From CBDUQN01 sp965369375 (GTDB taxonomy: Bacteria; Krumholzibacteriota; Krumholzibacteriia; Krumholzibacteriales; Krumholzibacteriaceae), in contig CBDUQN010000079.1 in NCBI GenBank assembly GCA_965369375.1, positions 1-14,150 on the forward strand: 14,150 bases of DNA, given 5' to 3'. How positions within the stretch are numbered: the stretch's first letter is position 1; each line of letters begins with the position of its first letter. The notes beneath the pieces are model-generated. The model saw only the letters and a list, made by a program, of their open reading frames with translations. It did no database searches and was not told the origin of the DNA. Positions 6,426-11,731 of the stretch are shown here, piece after piece. A program made the translations under genes and the position numbers.

Positions 6426-7577
6426 TCACTTCGCCGGTTTCGCATTCGCCGTTCTCGCGTTCACTGTTCTCACATTCACCGTTTTCGCATTCACCGATCT
6501 CGCAGGAGATTTTTCACTGCTGCTTTGTTCCGCTTTATCGCTGTGCAATCGGTCCTGTCCGAGGATGTAATAGCCACGCCGCTCCATCCGTCCCCGGCGC
6601 CAACCGAAAAGCGAATGGGTGACATTCTCGCGTGAGATGTCCGTGACAACGAGCGCGACGGTGTAGTTGCGCGGGAAAACGGTTCTCTGGAACTGACGGT
6701 CGTGCTCGCTGAAGAAATTTCCGTTGAGCGGGCAGGCGTTTTTTTCCTTTTTCTTGCACTTCTTGCACCACTGGCCGATGGGATGGCTGTGATGCCAGCC
6801 GAGGTAGATCTCTCCGTTGCCGCGCCTGTCGAGTGCCGCCTGGGCGGCCGTCCAGGTCTCGGGAGTAAAGGTCAGGCTATGCAGTTCCGCGACCGTATGC
6901 TCAGCGGGCAGCTGGCCTGTGATCTCGACAAAGACCTCGGGTACCCCGAGATCACGATGCAGGTGCCCGATCAGAATGCCGCCGACCTCTTTAGCGCCCG
7001 CTTCGCGGCTCAGCTTCTTCGTCTCTTCGAGGATGCGTCGTGGGATGAATACCGGCATATCGTCACTGTGCAATTGGGCGATCAAACTGGATGCATTCGT
7101 AAAGACGTTCAAGCTCGATTCCTTGATCGGCAGTGGCGGCGCCACCGCCTCGGTCGTGAAGGATAGTTTCGGCCCGGCAGGCTGCTCATCACGCTCACGG
7201 TCGGGGTACGCCATGACGAAGTAGAGAAAGATCTCGCCTTCCTTCATCAGATCCTTTTTCTGCAACTGGGTCGAGATCGCCTGCGTCAGCTCCTCGAAGT
7301 AGTCGATGGTGAAATCCTCGTGGTACTCTTCGCCGCTTTCGGGAGAGATCGTTACCCTGAATCCATCGAGGTACGGTTCACCGATCCTGGAGTGCCAGAG
7401 TGGACCGATTTCGGACGCATGGGTGTCGTCGGTGGCCTCTATCCGGTTCCCACGCAGCGCCCGAAACCAGGTCCACTCGATGGCGGCATCATAGTTCACC
7501 GTGACCGGTACCTTCCCTATGCAGGTGCCGTCCTTGCTATAGATGGCGATGGCGTTTCGATACATGTTCGTGGTCAT
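6426..7577 (-). CDS. JAMM/MPN metalloprotease (deubiquitinase-like) with N-terminal extra domain, 383 aa
   Basis: Predicted zinc isopeptidase acting on the ubiquitin-like protein encoded just upstream. The JAMM motif is complete: E197 in AKEVGGILIGHL, HSHP at 263-266 (H263, H265) and FFSEHD (S290, D293). The HSHP-to-S gap is enlarged by a cysteine-bearing insert (WCKKCKKKEKNACPL; C271, C274, C282), which I recall as typical of JAB proteins in bacterial E1-E2 operons and which may bind metal. Residues 1-150 form a domain I do not recognise. The C-terminal tail (about 360-383) is a basic, low-complexity repeat based on T-V-N-A-K/R, encoded by a 15-bp tandem repeat. The ATG at 7577 has AAAAGGA about 9 bases upstream. 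It sits between the ubiquitin-like gene (90-base gap) and the AAA+ gene (28-base gap), joining the two modules. Confidence 0.88.
   Translation of the reverse strand: MTTNMYRNAIAIYSKDGTCIGKVPVTVNYDAAIEWTWFRALRGNRIEATDDTHASEIGPLWHSRIGEPYLDGFRVTISPESGEEYHEDFTIDYFEELTQAISTQLQKKDLMKEGEIFLYFVMAYPDRERDEQPAGPKLSFTTEAVAPPLPIKESSLNVFTNASSLIAQLHSDDMPVFIPRRILEETKKLSREAGAKEVGGILIGHLHRDLGVPEVFVEITGQLPAEHTVAELHSLTFTPETWTAAQAALDRRGNGEIYLGWHHSHPIGQWCKKCKKKEKNACPLNGNFFSEHDRQFQRTVFPRNYTVALVVTDISRENVTHSLFGWRRGRMERRGYYILGQDRLHSDKAEQSSSEKSPARSVNAKTVNVRTVNARTANAKPAK
6430..6504 (-). repeat. 15-bp tandem repeat, five units, inside the JAMM gene
   Basis: On the plus strand five 15-base units start TTCgCC/TTCaCC and end in CGCA, CGCG or CACA: 6430-6444, 6445-6459, 6460-6474, 6475-6489 and 6490-6504. 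They encode the repeated pentapeptide of the JAMM C-terminal tail (roughly T-V-N-A-K/R). The unit length is a multiple of three, so copy-number change would lengthen or shorten the tail without breaking the frame. Confidence 0.85.
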
Positions 7578-7622
7578 GTCGTTCGTTCCTTTTCACTGCC
7601 GGGCCGAAACATGGTTCCGACT

Positions 7623-7658
7623 GGCTTCGATATCTCTCTCTGCGAGGGAAACGAAGCC
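7623..7658 (-). promoter_or_regulatory. Intercistronic inverted repeat between the ubiquitin-like and JAMM genes
   Basis: GGCTTCG (7623-7629) and CGAAGCC (7652-7658) are perfect 7-bp arms with a 22-base loop, in the 90-base gap that is the widest in the operon. No T-run follows, so it is not an intrinsic terminator; it could be an mRNA stability or processing element (inference). Confidence 0.3.
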
Positions 7659-7667
7659 GGCCGATAA

Positions 7668-7982
7668 TCAGCCACTGACCTTTCTGACGTTCCAGCAATT
7701 GCCGGCCTCTATTGACGGCTGGAGCGTCAATCTGTCACCTGGCTGGAGGGCATCCCCGATGAGCTCTGACGAATGAAGGTGTCTGGCTTCGCGGTCGAGA
7801 TGAGCCTGGTACGTCAGCTGACGACCGTTGGCATCGGACTGCGGAAGCTGCATTTCGTCGAGCAGACCTTTTACGATTTCACCGACGGTGGCATCGCGCG
7901 GGACACCCGTCACCTTGGTCAACTTCTGCTTCGAAACGTCGCTCACTTCGAGCGCAATCCCGGAGCTTTCCTGCTGGAGCAT
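7668..7982 (-). CDS. Ubiquitin-like beta-grasp modifier ending in a single glycine, 104 aa
   Basis: The sequence shows the ubiquitin-like pattern of this family: a first beta strand pair (GIALEVSDVSKQKLTKVTGV), then TVGEIVKGLLDEMQLP (the helix after the conserved T-V/I-G-E turn), LTYQAHLDREARHLHSSELI, and a closing strand DALQPGDRLTLQPSI, as in TmoB/YukD-type bacterial Ubls. It ends ...WNVRKVSG, so the mature protein exposes one Gly without processing. Its company (E1, E2, RING, JAMM) argues that it is the conjugated tag. The start at 7982 has AAAAGGAGG 7-8 bases upstream, and it overlaps the preceding gene by 40 bases. Homologues may end GG; one Gly is unusual, so a non-conjugated scaffold role cannot be excluded. 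Confidence 0.85.
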   Translation of the reverse strand: MLQQESSGIALEVSDVSKQKLTKVTGVPRDATVGEIVKGLLDEMQLPQSDANGRQLTYQAHLDREARHLHSSELIGDALQPGDRLTLQPSIEAGNCWNVRKVSG

Positions 7983-8944
7983 GTGTGTACCTCCTTTTCT
8001 CTCCGCAGGTCCATTGGAGCATCTCCCTTCCCCTGGAGATACGTTCGAGCGGGGTGTGATCCCCGCAAGTCGAGATACAAACGCGAGAGGTTCTCGTTTC
8101 TCAGTGCCCGGAGTTCCCTCGAGCAGTAACTGCAGGCAACCGAGAGGGCGGATAGTGCTTCGTTGATGACAACCGGTGATGGCTGTCCGGTCAATCGAAC
8201 CTCGTGGTAAGCCTGTGCGCCGTTTTTCGTCTCTTCGATTCCCGCCCGTGTGAGACGGATGCGTCCGTTCATCGTCAGCATGAAGAAAGCCGTCGATTCG
8301 CGAAGCTCCTCGGTCAGTGCGCTGTAATGTGCAAGGTGCACGGACACCCGATGACTTGAATCCGAAACGGATTCGAGTATTGCCTGATGGTGCATGTCGG
8401 GTACGTCGAGATCGACGATGAGGCGGCCGTCCGGACGCTTCGAGAACGGCCATCCCGCTTCTGCGCACGCCTCCTCGAGCAACACGCTTTCGGGCGTCAC
8501 GGAAGGTGCAATAGAGCTTTCCGCATCGGCCCTTTCCGCGTCGGAGCTCGAACCGCCATCCAGATAGTTCGGAAGCGCTTTCCTCGCAACGGTGAGATTG
8601 AAGACGGCCTCACGGCAATCATCCGACATATCGAGTCCATCGATCACGAGCATATCCTCGCGAAGGTGCATCGCTCGCTCGATCGGTTCGAATACGATCT
8701 TACACCGGCCCGCGATGAGCGCGTTTGCGCGCAGGTGCTGCCAGAGACCGTGGGCTGATGCGCCGTTTTGCAGCGGTGTATGAAAGAGAAGCCATCCGTC
8801 GATCATCCGTGCTTCGATTTCGAGATCCCTATCGGGATAAAAACTCATCTTCCACGTGTATCGCCGGACCCACCGCACCTTTGGAGCGCAATCCCCGAGC
8901 ACTCCCTCGATTTTCTTTTCCACGGTTGTGACGTTTCTTCTCAC
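7943..8944 (-). CDS. Uncharacterised two-domain protein, possibly YbjN/CesT-like, 333 aa
   Basis: Function not established. Two similar alpha/beta halves are visible, each with a 'gxLxxxxxL' strand followed by 'N....R' or 'hxAL..L' helices. The first spans about 22-125 (WVRRYTWKMSFYP..., LWQHLRANALIAGRCKIVFE..., VFNLTVARKAL) and the second about 155-292 (EEACAEAGWPF..., RLIVDLDVP..., TAFFMLTMNGRIRLTRAG..., ALSALSVACSYCSRELRAL). They are joined by an acidic, low-complexity linker (about 128-152). This layout resembles tandem type III-secretion-chaperone-like (CesT/YbjN) folds, which bind partner proteins; that is a judgement from pattern only. The start is GTG at 8944, overlapping the E2 stop as GTGA, with AAAGGAG 5 bases upstream. 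Being locked between E2 and the ubiquitin-like gene suggests a chaperone or adaptor for the modifier or E2. Confidence 0.75.
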   Translation of the reverse strand: MRRNVTTVEKKIEGVLGDCAPKVRWVRRYTWKMSFYPDRDLEIEARMIDGWLLFHTPLQNGASAHGLWQHLRANALIAGRCKIVFEPIERAMHLREDMLVIDGLDMSDDCREAVFNLTVARKALPNYLDGGSSSDAERADAESSIAPSVTPESVLLEEACAEAGWPFSKRPDGRLIVDLDVPDMHHQAILESVSDSSHRVSVHLAHYSALTEELRESTAFFMLTMNGRIRLTRAGIEETKNGAQAYHEVRLTGQPSPVVINEALSALSVACSYCSRELRALRNENLSRLYLDLRGSHPARTYLQGKGDAPMDLRREKEVHTCSSRKAPGLRSK

Positions 8945-9474
8945 TGTTTCTCCTTTGCCTTCGATGTATTCTTTTCAGCTCGATTAGCGGAGCGAGGACG
9001 TCTCAGTGGTCGCTTGTCGAGTGGGAATCTGTTCATATGCTGTCGGGTCCACATGCAGGCATCTCTATTTAGTGCCTTGTGTTCTTCCGGGGTGAACTTC
9101 ATGAACGAGAGGATGTCGTATACCTGGAAGAGAATCGTTGTGAGCTTCGTTCCCGGGAGCATCTCCCCGACGCAGAGAAAGGGCCAGGCGACGTTTGGAT
9201 GAAAGCAGGTTGGCGGCCAGAGCAAGGTAGCGACCCTTTCGGGTTCGACACGCCGAAGATGATCGTCGGTGAAGAGAATTCCGACGTCGAAGCAATCCCA
9301 CTCCGTGACGCTGCGGTCCGTTTTCACGAGTCCTTTGCAATGAAAGCGCGCGATGTATCGCCGGTACGGCTTTTCTCCGACGGGCAGGAGTTCCAGTATA
9401 TCGCTGTTACGGGCGAGCTCCATCCCCTCGCGGTGCTGACGCTCGAGGAACGATTCCAGATAGGGATCATTCAT
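8941..9474 (-). CDS. E2-like ubiquitin-conjugating enzyme (UBC fold), 177 aa
   Basis: Predicted to take the ubiquitin-like protein from the E1 as a thioester and pass it to targets. The diagnostic stretch is LLWPPTCFHPNVAWPFLCVGE followed by PGTKLTTILFQVYDILSF. It has the HPN tripeptide (H92-P93-N94) and a candidate catalytic cysteine C101 seven residues on, matching the eukaryotic HPN-(x)n-G-x-(I/L)-C-L spacing, then the conserved helix. The upstream beta sheet (RRYIARFHCKGLV...CFDVGILFTDDHL) also fits the UBC fold. The tail (about 155-177) is basic and low in complexity. The start at 9474 has GAGGAGG 6-7 bases upstream and overlaps the E1 end by 8 bases; the longer in-frame extension lies in the E1 gene and is rejected. 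C90 is a less likely active-site alternative. Confidence 0.88.
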   Translation of the reverse strand: MNDPYLESFLERQHREGMELARNSDILELLPVGEKPYRRYIARFHCKGLVKTDRSVTEWDCFDVGILFTDDHLRRVEPERVATLLWPPTCFHPNVAWPFLCVGEMLPGTKLTTILFQVYDILSFMKFTPEEHKALNRDACMWTRQHMNRFPLDKRPLRRPRSANRAEKNTSKAKEKQ

Positions 9475-10609
9475 TGTCGACCTCCTCGCAGGCGGCTTCG
9501 AAGTAACGGATTTCTCCCGGGGCGGTGCGTATGCGCACGATGTCATGAACGCGAACGCCGAGGTTCTCGAGTGTGCATGCGATCGTTTCAGGCGAGAGCG
9601 AACTGACCCGCAGCTCATTGGTGTCATCGAATCCGGCGGCCACCATCCTGCGTCCGCAGCAGGTGCGCCCGTCTTCGGATGAGGATTCATACGATACCCT
9701 CAAATGCGGAAACGAGCGCCGGGTGCCGCATCGCGGACATGTCAGCTGTGTGACAAACATCTGCCCGGGAACCGAAAAGGTCCCGTGCGGATTGCCCGCG
9801 CGATTTCGATCCTGCGGATTTACGCGCTCGAAGAGCCGGCCTATAGTGGAATCGAGCGAGACCGTTTCGAGCTTCCCGATGTCGATCGGACTCGATCTGT
9901 GTCCGGGGAAGCGGCAGTTAACGTTTATCGGCAGTGTGCTGACATAGAATTTATGATGCGCAAGATCCATGTACACCTCGCGGCCGAATGAGACGAGGTC
10001 ATGCTCACCGGATATGATCTTCTCGCATTCCAAGGTACAGAGCGAAGCCGCTATCGCGCCGAGACTCGACGACGCGTTTGTCGGGGGCGGTTTATTCGGT
10101 TCTTCATCGCAGGCGTATTTCTGATGGAGTAGAGAGTACTGCCGGGCATCCCAATCGCATTCCAGACAGACACGGCCCTCTCCCGGCTGGAAGACGCTGA
10201 TCCTCGCGAGCCGGTCTGCGCCGCCGACCGCCGTATCGATCCAGGGGATCCCGAGAAGGTGAGCTCGTTCGTTGACAATCTGCCTCGCGCCGAGAGAATC
10301 GAGCCCGGTACATATCACATCGCTCTTGAGCCGGCCGATAGCAACATTCTCGATACGATCGATAACCGCTTCGACGTGAATGTCGGGATTGATCTGCGAG
10401 AGACGGCGGGCCTGGACCTCGGCTTTCGGCCGGTCGATGTCCCCGGGAACGATGTTCTGCGTATAGAGATTTCGCTTTGCATAACGATCATCGTCGATCA
10501 GTGTCGCACGGGCCACGTTTTTCATTCTCGCGATATGTGGAACGATCTGGCTTCCTATGTTTCCCACGCCTATTAACACAACGTGTTTTCCGTGGTCGAC
10601 TGTGTTCAT
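9467..10609 (-). CDS. E1-like ThiF-family adenylating enzyme with C-terminal zinc-ribbon region, 380 aa
   Basis: Predicted to adenylate the C-terminal Gly of the ubiquitin-like protein and hold it as a thioester. The Rossmann nucleotide site is VVLIGVGNIGSQIV (G14, G16, G19). Next come LIDDDRYAKRNLYTQNI (acidic strand end, R46-N47 contacts) and ICTGLDSLGARQIVN. CLEC (148-151) and YAC167 lie before a PTNASSSLGAIAASLCTLECEKI block that I recall from E1s of bacterial E2-JAB operons; C167 is my best guess for the thioester cysteine. The C-terminal part has CPRC (291-294) and CC (317-318), probably a zinc ribbon. The ATG at 10609 is preceded by AAAGGA; an ATG at 10627 (GGAGG ten bases upstream) adds six residues and is nearly as good. 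It follows the RING gene closely. Confidence 0.9.
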   Translation of the reverse strand: MNTVDHGKHVVLIGVGNIGSQIVPHIARMKNVARATLIDDDRYAKRNLYTQNIVPGDIDRPKAEVQARRLSQINPDIHVEAVIDRIENVAIGRLKSDVICTGLDSLGARQIVNERAHLLGIPWIDTAVGGADRLARISVFQPGEGRVCLECDWDARQYSLLHQKYACDEEPNKPPPTNASSSLGAIAASLCTLECEKIISGEHDLVSFGREVYMDLAHHKFYVSTLPINVNCRFPGHRSSPIDIGKLETVSLDSTIGRLFERVNPQDRNRAGNPHGTFSVPGQMFVTQLTCPRCGTRRSFPHLRVSYESSSEDGRTCCGRRMVAAGFDDTNELRVSSLSPETIACTLENLGVRVHDIVRIRTAPGEIRYFEAACEEVDNE

Positions 10610-10629
10610 GCGTGATTCCTTTTTCATTG

Positions 10630-11205
10630 TTACAGGTCCTCCGGGTACCAGAGAAAGTCCGCATCGAGATCTGTCTGCATCGAACAGTTGCATTTCTCCG
10701 CATAGGTCCAGCATTGCCGTCCCGGATCGTCCGCATTCTGATGGAAGGTTATTTCGCACTGCGGACACACGACAACGGGATCGCCCGGCCTTAAAGGTGA
10801 CTGGCACCGCATGCAATCGATTTCTCTCTCCGTCGCCGTGTACGCTGTTATCCTCGGGGGGCTCACCGCCGCGAAGTAGATCGGATCGTTAGCCGCGAGC
10901 CTTATCTCCTCGCGGTCAAAAAGTATCCGCAGCCCACTTGTCAGAAGGACGGAATCGACATATACTCTGGTATGGTGATCCCAGAGGAGGGCCCACGATG
11001 AAGATTTCTTGCCTTCTGAAAATGGGACGAGCAGCAACCGAGCCTTTCCTGTGGCTCCAGCGCCGGTTCCTGCGCTGGGTTGCTCGATTTTGGCGGGAGG
11101 GAACCTCCCGATATCGAGTGCCGCCCCTTGAAGCTCTATTGCCGCCACTTGAAGATCTAGTACCGCCCATTTCCTGGAATCATCCCTCATCCACAGGTGC
11201 GCCAC
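10630..11205 (-). CDS. RING-like (E3-type) protein with possible FHA-like N-terminal domain, 191 aa
   Basis: First gene of the operon. The C-terminal half has eight metal ligands in binuclear treble-clef order: C131-x2-C134, C147-x2-C150, H155, C165, C172-x-C174. The H is in CEITFH and the sixth ligand in QCWTYAEKC. This is the prokaryotic RING-finger arrangement, including the DLDADFLWYPEDL ending that I recall from homologues beside bacterial E1/E2 genes. Residues 55-122 (RLLLVPF...RVYVDSVLLTSGLRILFDREEIRLAANDPIYFA) look like a small beta sandwich of FHA type. Expected role: E3-like adaptor bringing E2 and targets together. GTG at 11205 is chosen because a clear AGGAGG lies 10 bases upstream; the internal ATG at 11190 is the alternative. 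Residues 45-53 are a small Gly/Ala-rich linker. Confidence 0.85.
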   Translation of the reverse strand: MAHLWMRDDSRKWAVLDLQVAAIELQGAALDIGRFPPAKIEQPSAGTGAGATGKARLLLVPFSEGKKSSSWALLWDHHTRVYVDSVLLTSGLRILFDREEIRLAANDPIYFAAVSPPRITAYTATEREIDCMRCQSPLRPGDPVVVCPQCEITFHQNADDPGRQCWTYAEKCNCSMQTDLDADFLWYPEDL

Positions 11206-11250
11206 GGCCGTACCCCCTCCTTGTCGGTTACCGATCTAAAATTCTCCTTC

Positions 11251-11385
11251 TTATGATTCGCTCCAATCTGGAGCCATCAGTAATGACCCGCCACAGTCAG
11301 AAATACCCGCGATAGAATTTTTCCCTTGAACCTGCTGTGAAAACATGTTACAGTTTCTTGTGATGCTGGATTCAGAGGTATTCAT
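11251..11385 (-). CDS. Possible 44-codon leader ORF upstream of the E3-like gene
   Basis: Between the strong operon promoter and the E3-like gene the minus strand carries an ORF from ATG 11385 to TAA 11251, starting MNTSESSITRNC and ending LLMAPDWSES, with two cysteines. It has only a poor upstream purine run (GAGGGA, about 10 bases away) and no recognisable domain. It ends just before two good ribosome sites, AAGGAGA at about 11245 and AAGGAGG before the E3-like GTG. It may be a chance ORF in a 5' leader or a small leader protein. Confidence 0.25.
   Translation of the reverse strand: MNTSESSITRNCNMFSQQVQGKNSIAGISDCGGSLLMAPDWSES
11260..11274. promoter_or_regulatory. Perfect 6/3/6 inverted repeat in the operon leader
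   Basis: GCTCCA-ATC-TGGAGC is a perfect dyad with a 3-base centre, lying about 55-70 bases before the E3-like start. It could be a small mRNA hairpin or an operator half-site pair. No T-run follows it on either strand. Confidence 0.35.
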
Positions 11386-11436
11386 TTTATGGCCGTCCCT
11401 CACATGCTTGATAAACCTTGGAGCTCTCGGTGAGAT

Positions 11437-11464
11437 ATTATATCAGAAAGCCGAACCTTGTCAA
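11437..11464 (-). promoter_or_regulatory. Consensus promoter of the tagging operon
   Basis: On the minus strand TTGACA (11464-11459) is followed by a 16-base spacer and TATAAT (11442-11437). Both hexamers match the sigma-70 consensus exactly. Transcription would start near 11430 and leave a leader of about 225 bases before the E3-like GTG. A promoter this close to consensus implies strong intrinsic activity, so repression is the likely mode of control. Confidence 0.7.
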
Positions 11465-11486
11465 TCATAAAAGCAATATATACAAT
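11458..11486 (+). promoter_or_regulatory. Divergent promoter of the SorC-like regulator, sharing the -35 bases
   Basis: On the plus strand TTGTCA (11458-11463), a 17-base spacer and TACAAT (11481-11486) each match consensus in five of six bases. TTGTCA and the TTGACA of the operon promoter are the same base pairs read from opposite strands, offset by one. The two promoters therefore face away from each other and compete for the same -35 contact. The predicted leader to the ATG at 11732 is about 240 bases. Confidence 0.6.
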
Positions 11487-11610
11487 AAGTTAAATCACAG
11501 TCTGGAGGAGTGTGGCTCGAATTGCGGAGGTACCGTCAAGAATTTTCCAACAGGGGTTGAAGCTGAGTATGGTGTTTCACGGTATTAATAATAAGGGGGT
11601 GATTCGAGAG

Positions 11611-11649
11611 CTCAAGCCACAATGACTTGAGAAAACACTCAAATTGTGG
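11611..11649 (+). promoter_or_regulatory. Alternative hairpins in the regulator leader (first set)
   Basis: CTTGAG (11626-11631) can pair with CTCAAG upstream (11611-11616). Alternatively its TTGAG joins a longer stem in which CCACAAT (11617-11623) plus TTGAG (11627-11631) pair with CTCAA (11638-11642) plus ATTGTGG (11643-11649), with a 3-base bulge and a 6-base loop. The two folds exclude each other. Its role is unknown; it could be an RNA switch or overlapping operators. Confidence 0.4.
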
Positions 11650-11673
11650 ACAAAGAATCCAATCCGGTAATGC

Positions 11674-11697
11674 CGGGCTGGAGCCCGAGTCCTCGGG
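11674..11697 (+). promoter_or_regulatory. Alternative hairpins in the regulator leader (second set)
   Basis: CGGGCT (11674-11679) pairs with AGCCCG (11682-11687), while CCCGAG (11684-11689) pairs with CTCGGG (11692-11697). The central CCCG is shared, so only one can form. They sit 35-58 bases before the regulator ATG, close to its ribosome site. The loops are very short, so these may act as DNA dyads rather than RNA stems. Confidence 0.35.
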
Positions 11698-11731
11698 GAT
11701 GTCAGGTATCGTTGCTCGGGAGGTCTCGCTC

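Noticed and set aside
7983..8468. N-terminal extension of the ubiquitin-like frame (266 codons in all)
   Set aside because: Overlaps the upstream gene out of frame, is arginine/serine-rich, and a strong ribosome site precedes the ATG at 7982.
9475..9690. N-terminal extension of the E2-like frame
   Set aside because: Lies within the E1 gene, low-complexity shadow, and the ATG at 9474 has GAGGAGG upstream.
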